From: an uncultured bacterium
Lineage (GTDB): Bacteria; Cloacimonadota; Cloacimonadia; Cloacimonadales; Cloacimonadaceae
Direction: 5' to 3'
DNA length: 64,000 nt
NCBI GenBank assembly: GCA_937960795.1
Contig: CALGPA010000027.1
Location: 1-64,000, forward strand
Position numbers and translations under genes: made by a program. Position 1 is the first letter of the stretch, and every line of letters starts with the position of its first letter. A model generated the notes under the pieces. That model made no database searches and was not told the origin of the DNA. It saw nothing but the letters and a program-made list of their open reading frames with translations. Below, piece by piece: positions 16,070-24,243 of the stretch.

Positions 16070-16576
16070 ATGGCAGACACAAAGAAGTCAAAAATCAAAT
16101 ACTACACCGTGGCTATAGCGATAGTGATCATAGTAGCGGCAATCCTGATAGTTCCCAGATGGAATAGATATCAGACCCAAAGAAGATCCACTGCCGCGCG
16201 CGAGGCTGTAGCCGCCCTGAGAAACTATGTGGATGACTACGTCAAGAATCACCAAAGCGCCGGAGGATTCAATGTCGACGCAGCCCTCACCGAGATCGGA
16301 ATCAGCAACAGGATCCTCAGAAATTGGGATTTTGCGATCGCCTGGAAACCTTCAGCTATCTATACTCAACAGATGATGGAATCCCTCCGAGAGGTGGAAA
16401 CTTCCAGCTATGTGAATATCGCTCCCTACAAGATTATCATGGCTGTCGCCACCAAAGAAGGTCCCGTCACAGAAGGACGCAAAATCTGGTATGATGGAGA
16501 CAATAACAGCTTCCATGGCTTTGGCATAGACAGTGAAGTTGAACCCGACTGGGGGCGCATTTTACCAAATCCGTAA
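16070..16576 (+). CDS. pilin-like single-pass membrane protein lacking the prepilin motif
   Basis: 168 residues, with AGGAG before the ATG. Residues about 12-30 form one hydrophobic helix (YYTVAIAIVIIVAAILIVP), followed by RWNRYQTQRRSTAAREAVAALRN in two amphipathic parts. This resembles type IV pilin and pseudopilin stems, but the G/FTLIE cleavage site and Glu5 are missing; a basic KKSKIK leader sits there instead. The C-terminal part (NWDFAIAW, KIWYDGDNNSFHGFGIDSE) could be a small exposed domain. It could be a type II secretion-like accessory or a non-processed relative. No neighbours in a pilus operon are present, and no function is assigned. Confidence 0.7.
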   Translation: MADTKKSKIKYYTVAIAIVIIVAAILIVPRWNRYQTQRRSTAAREAVAALRNYVDDYVKNHQSAGGFNVDAALTEIGISNRILRNWDFAIAWKPSAIYTQQMMESLREVETSSYVNIAPYKIIMAVATKEGPVTEGRKIWYDGDNNSFHGFGIDSEVEPDWGRILPNP

Positions 16577-16598
16577 AAGCATATATTACAAGCAACTA

Positions 16599-16672
16599 GA
16601 TGGGCTGCTCAGGCCCCCCTCACCCCTTGCTCACCGGTCGAGCGTGCAAGCGGTGAGAAAATAAGGACTTAG
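16599..16672 (+). repeat. 90-bp interspersed repeat, copy 2 (left end diverged)
   Basis: From CCCCCCTCACC to AATAAGGACTTAG it matches the other copies, including CTCACCGGTCGAGCGTGCAAG and the CGGTGAG arm. The left 20 bases of the unit, with the CTAAG end, are not recognisable. It shares ATGGGCTGCTCA with copy 3. Confidence 0.7.
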
Positions 16673-16700
16673 GCGATTTGCGGCTGAGCCGAAAATCGAA

Positions 16701-16728
16701 TGTACAATGTACGATTTACGATGTACAA
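16701..16728 (+). repeat. four tandem TGTACRA heptamers
   Basis: TGTACAA, TGTACGA, TTTACGA and TGTACAA follow each other without gaps. They lie directly after the 90-bp repeat copy 2. Confidence 0.6.
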
Positions 16729-17158
16729 TTAGGGGGTCGTCGTTGGCCTGCGCAAGGCTAAACCCTCACCACCGTCCCCCAAACCAGTCATTCCATATCC
16801 TCACCACTTGCCCTAGATTAGTCATTCCAGAACACGAAGCGTAGCGATTTGGGGTCCCCGCAAAATTGCTCAGCAGTTTTGTGGGGCTAAGAAGTGTATC
16901 AGGAATCTATAGAAACGAAGCTCCCTGCTCGCTTGGGCGGCTAAAAACCGCACCCACATTAGTCATTCCGGGCTTGACCCGGAATCTATAATCTGACCAC
17001 AGATTGACACAAATTTGCACAGATTAGCTTTAGAAGGTTTAGAGGGTTGAGAGAATTGAGAAGCTTATCCTAGCTACATGCCCGGTTGACGGATGCCACC
17101 CCACGCGACAAGATGTCGCGTCTACTGTGGGCTGCTACAAGCCACCCGACATTTGAGA

Positions 17159-20100
17159 TCAGCTGAAAAGCTGTTTAAGCTCTTCCAGACTCAAGGTCTT
17201 GAGCACTCCCGTGCCGCCATCGATTACTTCGTTAAAGAGCTCAATCTTGTTTTGTTGGAGCGCTAGGATCTTTTCCTCCACGCTCGATTTTGTGATGAGA
17301 CGAAAGACTTGAACTTTTTTGCTTTGTCCGATGCGATGGGCGCGGTCTATGGCTTGATTTTCCACCATTGGATTCCACCAGGGATCATATAGGATCACCG
17401 TGTCTGCCGCGGTAAGATTGAGCCCGGTGCCGCCTGTCTTGAGGCTGATCAGAAAGAGTCTGATATCATCGTCATTTTCAAAATCATGAACCGGCGCGAC
17501 TCTATCCTTGGTCTTGCCATCCAGATAGCTATATGGGATGCTTAGAGCGTCAAAGACCTTTCTCATGATCCCCAGCATTTGCACAAACTGGGAAAAGACC
17601 AAGACCTTGTGACCGGCATCGATGGAATCCTGCACCAGCTCCACGAGCAGCTCCAGTTTGGCGGAGAGCTCCGGGCTCGGGAGGATATCCGGATTTGCCA
17701 GATGCGGATGATTGCAGACTTGTCTGAGCTTGGTCAGAGCAGCGAGGATGTGCACATAGCTGAGCTCTTCCTGACTTTGTGGCATCAGCTTTTTTTGCAC
17801 TGTTTCAAGGATCTGCAGATAGAGCTTTTCTTGGATGGGGCTCATCTTGCACCAGGATACCTGCTCCTGTTTGTCCGGGAGTTCCAGCAGCACTTCTTTT
17901 TTGACTCTGCGCAGCAGAAATGGGCTGGTGGCGCGATGCAGGGCTAGGCGAGTTTGTCGGTCGTCCTCCGGGAGCACATAGCGGTCTTTGAATTTTTTGA
18001 GGCTGCCCAGATATCCCGGCATGAGAAAGTCCATGATGCTCCAGAGCTCTGTGAGCTTGTTTTCGATCGGGGTGCCGGATAGTGCCAATCTATGTTGAGA
18101 GTTTAGCTTTTTGATTGCGGAGGTGCGTTGTGCCGAGACGTTTTTGATGTTTTGGGCTTCATCGAGCACAATCCACTCAAATTTCATCTTTTTGAGCAAG
18201 TCAAAATCGCTGAGCACCATGGAGTAGCCAATCAGGAACAATCTGATATTGGGGCTGGATAGCAATTGTGCGCGTAGAGCCTTGGGTCCTTCCACGATGG
18301 CGTATGGGATATTGGTGTGAAATTTCTCGATCTCAGCTGCCCAATTGTAGGTCAGAGTCTTTGGGCAGATCACCATGCTCACGCTGTTTTCGGGGGCAGT
18401 GTGGATGATGCTGAGAGCTTGGATGGTCTTGCCGAGTCCCATCTCATCGGCAAGGATCCCGTTGAGACGATAGTGCATCAGCATCCTCAGCCAGGCAACT
18501 CCCGCCTTTTGATATCCGCGCAAAACCGTCTGCAGGTAGTATGGCAGATCAGGTGATTTCTTTAGTTGTCTGGCTCTAAGATCTCTAAAAAGCTGTTCGA
18601 GAAAATCGTCTCCGATCATTCTGAATGCCGGGTTTTCTTCCCGAAGTCTTTGATAATATGGCAGATTGAGGATTCTGGCTCGATACACCTCATCGCCATC
18701 GTTTTCACTCTTTGAGACCAAGGCTTCCATTTCATGGAAGATTTCGGGATTGCTGATGAAATATAGCCTGCCATCGATGGTGTGCAGAAACTCATCTGAA
18801 GAGCGGAAATAGCGCTTTAGCTCATCGTGGCTAAATGTAATATCCGCATGCTTGTAGGTCAATTCGTAGCTAAACCAATCGATGTCATCACTGCGTTCTG
18901 CTTGAAACTCCACTTCGAGCTTGATCTTATTTACAAAACTCGTGCTGAGTTCTTCATCAATGACCACATCCCAATCCTTGTCGCTAAGGCGGAAGATGGC
19001 TTTTTGGAGTTCGTTGTATCGATCTGCGGGATAAACCAAACGGGCATTCTGCTCAAACTCATTTATCTGAGAATCGGGCAGATCCCTAAGCAGGCTTTGT
19101 ACTTTGTCCGTGAGCTCATAGGTCAGATAATACCAATGTTTATCTTCCGGATCGGCTCCTTTGGGACTGGTATAGACGAGCGGTTTTCCAAATTTTAGAA
19201 CTGAGATGGGTATCTCATGATCGGGATCGAAGAGTAAGCTGCCCTCAAGAGCGATATGATCCCCATAAGAGCGGATATAGATGCGCGATATGGGCGCGGA
19301 ATCGATGATGCTCGGAAGCGGGATGGCAGAATCAAAATCCAGATATATACCATTCTTCGCCAAGATCTTGTGGACGATGCAGCGGTAGTAAACCAGGTCT
19401 TTTTCAGATAGGATCATCTGCCCTGAGAAGATGGCATCCGTGACTTCATCTTTGAAAGGCAGCCAGACCTTGTGTGCCTTGTTGCGAAAGAAGAGCCAAG
19501 TGGGATTTCCGGCATACCACACCGAAAGTTCATCCACGAGCACGGGCGAGAGGCTATATGCATCTTTGGCGGACTCCTCGATGCGCAAAGCGAGGGGATA
19601 TGGCTTGGGCGCGAAGATCAGATCTTCGCCGGTTTCCTTGATGATCAGCTTTCCGGTCATTATCTCCAATTGGGATAGCAGGATCGGGACTTTGCTCTTG
19701 TATATAGACCAGAACTTGCCCTTAACACTGTATGCTGCGCGATTCTCATCCAACCAAAGAAAGAGCTTGAGATCATAGTCGCTCAGCGCTGAGTAGTTCT
19801 GCGCGAGGGCATCTCTAGACGTGGATGGCTTTTTGAGCAGTTTCAGCAGCCCCGGCATATCGATCTCGCCATAGGAGCTGTGGTAGATCCGCACCTTGTC
19901 TGTATCGGGGCTGTAGATGCCGGATATCTCGAGCTGACTCCTTTGGAAAAGATCCAGCCAGCGGAGATTGCCACGCATGCTGTCGCCATCACAGGTCTGG
20001 ATGAGTTCATCGTTTAGGATCTCATCAGAGAGATGGTGGTATGTGTAGTGCAGAAGCGACAGATAGTGGCGGCAGCCTTCATCCTCGCCACATTCTGCAC

Positions 20101-20326
20101 AGTGGAAGTGGTCGATTGTCTGTGAGACAGGATCATAAAGCACCTCCACCCACTTGCTAAAATACTCCCTTTTTCCTTTGCTTGGGAAGAATCTAAAGAG
20201 GATCTTGCCGGCTTCATCAACGGTGTGCCAATACCACAGATCCCCTTCACTCAGCGGAATGACTGCATGATTGAAGTACCAGCTGTTTGAGCGATCGTGA
20301 TAGTCCTTACTGAAAAGCCGTGCCAT
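17159..20326 (-). CDS. SNF2-family helicase with SWIM-type zinc finger
   Basis: Swi2/Snf2 ATPase that moves along double-stranded DNA and remodels DNA-protein complexes; its cellular target is unknown. The N-terminus has a zinc-finger-like CAECGEDEGCRH (C76, C79, C85, H87), similar to SWIM. Residues about 100-560 match the bacterial SNF2-associated region in layout only. The ATPase core shows DEMGLGKT (K633), the DEAQ box at 722-725 and SGTPIENKL. The second RecA domain has VFSQFVQ, LKTGGTGLNLT and AIDRAHRIGQ ending near residue 1000. Length 1055 is normal for this class. AAGGAC precedes the ATG. It appears to have its own promoter. Confidence 0.9.
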   Translation of the reverse strand: MARLFSKDYHDRSNSWYFNHAVIPLSEGDLWYWHTVDEAGKILFRFFPSKGKREYFSKWVEVLYDPVSQTIDHFHCAECGEDEGCRHYLSLLHYTYHHLSDEILNDELIQTCDGDSMRGNLRWLDLFQRSQLEISGIYSPDTDKVRIYHSSYGEIDMPGLLKLLKKPSTSRDALAQNYSALSDYDLKLFLWLDENRAAYSVKGKFWSIYKSKVPILLSQLEIMTGKLIIKETGEDLIFAPKPYPLALRIEESAKDAYSLSPVLVDELSVWYAGNPTWLFFRNKAHKVWLPFKDEVTDAIFSGQMILSEKDLVYYRCIVHKILAKNGIYLDFDSAIPLPSIIDSAPISRIYIRSYGDHIALEGSLLFDPDHEIPISVLKFGKPLVYTSPKGADPEDKHWYYLTYELTDKVQSLLRDLPDSQINEFEQNARLVYPADRYNELQKAIFRLSDKDWDVVIDEELSTSFVNKIKLEVEFQAERSDDIDWFSYELTYKHADITFSHDELKRYFRSSDEFLHTIDGRLYFISNPEIFHEMEALVSKSENDGDEVYRARILNLPYYQRLREENPAFRMIGDDFLEQLFRDLRARQLKKSPDLPYYLQTVLRGYQKAGVAWLRMLMHYRLNGILADEMGLGKTIQALSIIHTAPENSVSMVICPKTLTYNWAAEIEKFHTNIPYAIVEGPKALRAQLLSSPNIRLFLIGYSMVLSDFDLLKKMKFEWIVLDEAQNIKNVSAQRTSAIKKLNSQHRLALSGTPIENKLTELWSIMDFLMPGYLGSLKKFKDRYVLPEDDRQTRLALHRATSPFLLRRVKKEVLLELPDKQEQVSWCKMSPIQEKLYLQILETVQKKLMPQSQEELSYVHILAALTKLRQVCNHPHLANPDILPSPELSAKLELLVELVQDSIDAGHKVLVFSQFVQMLGIMRKVFDALSIPYSYLDGKTKDRVAPVHDFENDDDIRLFLISLKTGGTGLNLTAADTVILYDPWWNPMVENQAIDRAHRIGQSKKVQVFRLITKSSVEEKILALQQNKIELFNEVIDGGTGVLKTLSLEELKQLFS

Positions 20327-20352
20327 ATTTCGTCCTTAATTATAAATCTTGT

Positions 20353-20383
20353 ATTAGAGAGGAGAAGGCAGGATTTTTGTCAA
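20353..20383 (-). promoter_or_regulatory. candidate promoter of the SNF2 helicase gene
   Basis: Minus-strand TTGACA and TCTAAT, separated by 19 bases, lie about 30 bases before the start codon. Both hexamers are good, but the spacing is long. Confidence 0.4.
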
Positions 20384-20404
20384 TAGATTTATCGCTTTAT
20401 TTGT

Positions 20405-21319
20405 TTATGGCAGCAAGTGATCCGTTTGCAAATCTGCCGCGATGAGCTCTGAGAGCAGCTGCGCGCCATGATGATTGAGGTGATCATAATCAAAAAACAT
20501 CTCATTCGGCAAAGACATGCTGCTATGATCCAAAAACCTGAAATGCTCATGCCTGTCTTTGATGATCTCATAATATGGGCGAGAGATCTGCGGCGGAACA
20601 CTCAGTGTGTATTCCGGATGAAGCGGAGTATTTACGACCCAAAGGCGAATGTCGTGCGCTTGGCAATGACTGATGATCTTATCAAAAAAGTAAACGCGCA
20701 GCGCTGAGATCTCGCGAAGACCATTTCCATCGTAATAGTGCCTTGAGACAGCTTTGTGCAAGGAGCGTATATCCCCGATGGCTGTGCCCCGGCGTCTGTC
20801 ATATGCCCCGATGAAACTCGGGGATCCGTATAGCAGAGCCACATCATTTAAGATGCCGATGGGCAGATAAGCGGGCATGAGTATATCTTTCAGATAATGA
20901 TAGCGGATCGAGGCATCCATTTCTCTGAAAGCGGATTTTGCCTGATAAAACTCTTTGTCCAAAAGCGGATGATAGCGCCTTTGCATCTCCCACTCTGTGT
21001 CATTAGGCGCTAGGAAATTGAAATAGCTGCAGGAGAGGATCAGTTCCTTCGGCGCGTGTGCCCGTGTGGCATGCACTAGCTTGTAATAGCTATATTCCAG
21101 CTCTTCTCCCACTTGTGCCCAATTTGCCGAATCCGGGATATAGTCCGGATCGATTCCCGCAACAGCATGTGAATCTCCCAAGATCAACACCTTGATGTTT
21201 TCATCAGATCTCAGATGAGTGGACAGCTTGGCCGTCTTTGCTTTTCTTATCTCCCGAGCCACAAAGCCCAAGGCTATCAGAAGCACAAGAATCAGGACTA
21301 ATTTACTAAAAACCCGCAT
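20405..21319 (-). CDS. SGNH/DltD-like membrane-anchored protein
   Basis: 304 residues with an N-terminal membrane helix (LVLILVLLIALGFV) and an extracytoplasmic SGNH-hydrolase-like domain. VLILGDSHAVAG places the catalytic-type Ser at 50, and YDHLNHHGA near residues 278-286 supplies the Asp/His pair. Such proteins (DltD, AlgJ/AlgX type) work with MBOAT acyltransferases to move acyl groups onto envelope polymers. Its start overlaps the MBOAT gene by 14 bases, so the two are coupled. The acyl acceptor is unknown. Confidence 0.75.
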   Translation of the reverse strand: MRVFSKLVLILVLLIALGFVAREIRKAKTAKLSTHLRSDENIKVLILGDSHAVAGIDPDYIPDSANWAQVGEELEYSYYKLVHATRAHAPKELILSCSYFNFLAPNDTEWEMQRRYHPLLDKEFYQAKSAFREMDASIRYHYLKDILMPAYLPIGILNDVALLYGSPSFIGAYDRRRGTAIGDIRSLHKAVSRHYYDGNGLREISALRVYFFDKIISHCQAHDIRLWVVNTPLHPEYTLSVPPQISRPYYEIIKDRHEHFRFLDHSSMSLPNEMFFDYDHLNHHGAQLLSELIAADLQTDHLLP

Positions 21320-22673
21320 AGATAAAGTCCGAGTGCACAGCAGAATATAGGATCATGGTCAAGATCAATGTGTAGATAGTATATTCAAGTCGCCAACTGA
21401 GCTTAGCCAATAAAACAGAGCTCTTTTGAAGAGTGTCCTGCAGAAATATAAGCAGAATGAAGATCACCGGGATCAGGGTCAGCGCCTGAGGATCACCAAA
21501 GATTCGCAGAGCCAGAGCCAAGCCAAAGGCGCGAAAACTGAGCCAGCCAAAGAACACAAAGAAAAGCGTCGTCGGCATCCCGATCCATTTCAGCAGTGAG
21601 TTTAACCGTTTTTTGGATCCGGCTGCGGCTTTGCGCTTGAGCTGAAGATATATCTGCAGCGCTGATAGCCCCAAGCCATGCCATATTCCCCATACAAGAT
21701 ATCGGCTGTCTGCCCCATGCCACAATCCACAGAGCGCCATTGCAATTACCGGAACCCAGAAGATGTTCCATACTTTGCGCTTGCTCAGGCGTGACAGAGG
21801 GAAAAAGAGATAGTCCCGTATCCAATCGGAAAGTGAGATATGCCATCTGCGCCAAAACTGACTGATATTGCCCGCCAGATATGGGCGATCGAAGTTTTCC
21901 ATGATGCGTATCCCAAATAGTCTTGATGCCCCGATGGCGATATCGCTGTAGCCGGCAAAATCATAGTAGATCACAAAGGCATAGGCAAAAAGAGCGGCTA
22001 GAGCCTGCCAAGCTGAGTATGCCTCAGGGCTTTTCCATATTGGTGCCAGAAAGTATGCCAGCCAATCTGCAATCACGAGCTTCTTAAAAAGCCCGATGGC
22101 GATGCGCCTTGAGCCCTCATGCCAATCCTGCCGGATTGGCTTAGCAGCGGTTTCAAGCTGGGGCGCAAAGCGTTCATAGCGCTCAATAGGCCCAGCCAAA
22201 TAGATGGTGAAGAAGCTGCTGTACAAGAGAAAATCATCAAATCTGCCGGGTGAGATCATCCCCCATTTGATATCGGTCAGATAGCTGATGTGTTTGAACG
22301 TGATATAGCTGATGCCCAGTGGCAAGAAAAGCCGATGCAGACTGAAGTTTGGCAGATTCTCCAAAAAAAGATAGAAGGCATCTGAGATCCCGCTGAGCAT
22401 GCCCAGATATTTGAAAAAGACGAGCAATAAGAGGATTCCGAGCACCGCTGCTGTGTGCCATCCCGGCTTGTCTCGATGCCGATGGATGATGCCGCCAAAG
22501 ATAAATGTATAGCCTGAAAGTCCGATGACAACCAGTGCGGACATGGGATCCAAAAGCCAGATAAAAAGCAGGCTTAAGGCGCTCAGGACTGACAATCTGA
22601 GGCGATTGTGCGGGATAGCCCAATACAGCGCCAAGCCGGCTATCAGGATCCCAAAATACTCAAGTGCTATCAT
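21306..22673 (-). CDS. MBOAT-family O-acyltransferase (AlgI/DltB-like)
   Basis: Polytopic inner-membrane acyltransferase of 455 residues with about ten hydrophobic segments. Signature stretches are ISQFWRRWHISLSDWIRDYLF and CGLWHGADSRYLVWGIWHG. H319 in GLWHG is the conserved MBOAT histidine, and H332 follows. The family transfers an acyl group from a carrier across the membrane to a polymer or lipid; DltB takes D-alanine from the DltC carrier. The ACP gene lies 21 bases upstream and the SGNH gene overlaps downstream, so this is the membrane step of an acylation cassette. Confidence 0.88.
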   Translation of the reverse strand: MIALEYFGILIAGLALYWAIPHNRLRLSVLSALSLLFIWLLDPMSALVVIGLSGYTFIFGGIIHRHRDKPGWHTAAVLGILLLLVFFKYLGMLSGISDAFYLFLENLPNFSLHRLFLPLGISYITFKHISYLTDIKWGMISPGRFDDFLLYSSFFTIYLAGPIERYERFAPQLETAAKPIRQDWHEGSRRIAIGLFKKLVIADWLAYFLAPIWKSPEAYSAWQALAALFAYAFVIYYDFAGYSDIAIGASRLFGIRIMENFDRPYLAGNISQFWRRWHISLSDWIRDYLFFPLSRLSKRKVWNIFWVPVIAMALCGLWHGADSRYLVWGIWHGLGLSALQIYLQLKRKAAAGSKKRLNSLLKWIGMPTTLFFVFFGWLSFRAFGLALALRIFGDPQALTLIPVIFILLIFLQDTLQKSSVLLAKLSWRLEYTIYTLILTMILYSAVHSDFIYAGF

Positions 22674-22694
22674 CGTGGATTGGGGGCAATCGGT

Positions 22695-22925
22695 CTAGAA
22701 TTGCTTGATGATATCCACCATTTGTCTGATGCTGTCAAAGGACTCCGCCGTGATCCGGGGTGCCGGGATCTTCTTGCCAAATTCCTCTTCGATATAGCTC
22801 TGTAACGAAACTAAGGAAAATGAATCTATCAGCCCACCTGAAATGAGCTTCGTATCGATATCGATTTCTTGATCCGGGTCATCCAGAAATTCTTCGCGGA
22901 TAAAATCCAGCAGTTTGTCTTCCAT
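22695..22925 (-). CDS. acyl carrier protein (DltC-like)
   Basis: 76 residues. The start at 22925 is favoured over the ATG at 22937 because GGAG sits 6 bases before it. The protein is acidic, with GGLIDSFSLVSL carrying the phosphopantetheine serine (Ser35 here) in DSF instead of the usual DSL of fatty-acid ACP. The rest (YIEEEFGKKIPAPRITAESF) has the three-helix carrier pattern. It follows the Kbl-like gene by a few bases and precedes the MBOAT gene. This position suggests an acyl or aminoacyl donor for the MBOAT protein, not bulk fatty-acid synthesis. Confidence 0.85.
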   Translation of the reverse strand: MEDKLLDFIREEFLDDPDQEIDIDTKLISGGLIDSFSLVSLQSYIEEEFGKKIPAPRITAESFDSIRQMVDIIKQF

Positions 22926-22939
22926 GTCTTTCTCCATTG

Positions 22940-24187
22940 TTAATTAGTATTGCTCGCCATCAGCTCTGCTTTGCTCTTGCCCAAGAGATCCATTTCTTTG
23001 CCGATCTTGATGAATTTTAAAAGAGCAAAATCGAGCTGTTCTTTGCTATGGGCAGAGGAAAGCTGAGTGCGGATGCGGGCTTGGTTTTTGGGCACCACCG
23101 GAAATGAAAAAGCCACCGCATGGATGCCTTCCTCAAAAAGGCGGGAAGCAAAGTTCTGCGCCAAAGCAGCGTCATAGAGCATTATCGGCACGATCGGTGA
23201 ATCTCCGGGCACTACGATGAATCCAGCAGCTTCCAAGTGTTCTCGCCACCACTGAGTGTTTTGCATAAGATTGTGCCTGAGATCACTTTCCTGCTCGATC
23301 AGATCCAGAGCTTTGAGAGTGGCAAGCGTCATCATCGGAGCCAAGCTATTTGAGAAAAGATAAGGTCTGCCACGTTGTCTGAGCAGCTCCACCAAGTCTT
23401 TTCTGCCGGCTACGCAACCGCCGGAAGCTCCGCCCAGAGCCTTGCCAAAGGTGGTCGTGATCAGATCAATCTTGCCCAGCACGCCGCATAGTTCATGAGA
23501 TCCACGACCGTTTTCGCCCAAAAAACCGGTAGCATGAGAATCATCTAAGAAGATCATGGCGTCATGCTTCTGAGCCAGATCAACGATATCCTGCAGCTTG
23601 GCGATGTCTCCGTCCATCGAGAAGACGCCGTCTGTGATGATGATCTTGCCTTCTCGATCATTATATCTATGCAGCTTCTTCTTTAGATGAAGCATATCCG
23701 AGTGCTTGTAGGTGTCATGATCTGCCCGAGACAAGCTCATGCCATCAATGATGGAGGCGTGCACCAAGCGGTCTGAGATCATGATGTCGCCTTCAGCCAT
23801 GAGAGTCTCAAAGACCGCGGCATTGGCGTCGAAACAGGAGCCAAAGAGGATGCAGTCCTCCGTGCCCAAAAAGGTGCTCAGACGGCGCTCCAGCTCTTTG
23901 TGAGCATCTTGGGTTCCGCAGATAAAGCGCACGGAAGCCATGCCATATCCACGGCTATCAAGAGCATCGTGTGCAGCTTTGATGATCTGAGGGTGGGATG
24001 CCAGACCAAGATAGTTGTTTGAACACATATTGATCTTGCTCGCAGAGGCAGAGCCATCACTGCTTTTTATCAGGATCTCAGCGGATTGCAGTCCGGTGAT
24101 CTCTGCTTCCGTCTTGCAAAGTCCCTGCGCGCGGATATCGCTGAGGATATCCCTGTATCTCTTTTTTAGAGCATGTGAATATGCCAT
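22940..24187 (-). CDS. kbl: 2-amino-3-ketobutyrate CoA ligase (glycine C-acetyltransferase)
   Basis: PLP enzyme of the alpha-oxoamine synthase family, 415 residues. It closely follows E. coli Kbl as I recall it: NNYLGLASHPQII, GMASVRFICGTQD, FLDDSHATGFLGENGRGSHE, then FGKALGGASGG with PLP lysine K249, and PVVPKNQARIRTQLSSAHS. Kbl joins glycine and acetyl-CoA to 2-amino-3-ketobutyrate or runs the reverse in threonine breakdown. Its usual partner, threonine dehydrogenase, is not here; the next gene is an acyl carrier protein 14 bases away. An alternative is an acyl-ACP-using oxoamine synthase, but the close match to Kbl argues for acetyl-CoA and glycine. Confidence 0.85.
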   Translation of the reverse strand: MAYSHALKKRYRDILSDIRAQGLCKTEAEITGLQSAEILIKSSDGSASASKINMCSNNYLGLASHPQIIKAAHDALDSRGYGMASVRFICGTQDAHKELERRLSTFLGTEDCILFGSCFDANAAVFETLMAEGDIMISDRLVHASIIDGMSLSRADHDTYKHSDMLHLKKKLHRYNDREGKIIITDGVFSMDGDIAKLQDIVDLAQKHDAMIFLDDSHATGFLGENGRGSHELCGVLGKIDLITTTFGKALGGASGGCVAGRKDLVELLRQRGRPYLFSNSLAPMMTLATLKALDLIEQESDLRHNLMQNTQWWREHLEAAGFIVVPGDSPIVPIMLYDAALAQNFASRLFEEGIHAVAFSFPVVPKNQARIRTQLSSAHSKEQLDFALLKFIKIGKEMDLLGKSKAELMASNTN

Positions 24188-24243
24188 TGACTCTCCCTAA
24201 TTACTGATCTTCAAGCAATGCTGCGGATATCTCGCCGACGAAC

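Larger units (their letters stand above)
16577..17158. other. repeat-rich intergenic region
   Basis: A 580-base non-coding stretch. It holds the 90-bp repeat copy at 16599-16672, heptamer repeats at 16701-16728, three 'AGTCATTCC' motifs (near 16783, 16814 and 16963), a hairpin ATTCCGGG-CTTGA-CCCGGAAT near 16968, an 'ACAGATT' tandem near 17000 and a GCGACA/TGTCGC hairpin near 17104. No open reading frame with a credible start was found. Confidence 0.6.

Noticed and set aside
15460..16167. Long plus-strand frame opposite and beyond kdd
   Set aside because: It lies mostly antisense to kdd, has no signature and runs across the gap into the pilin-like gene. Shadow frame.
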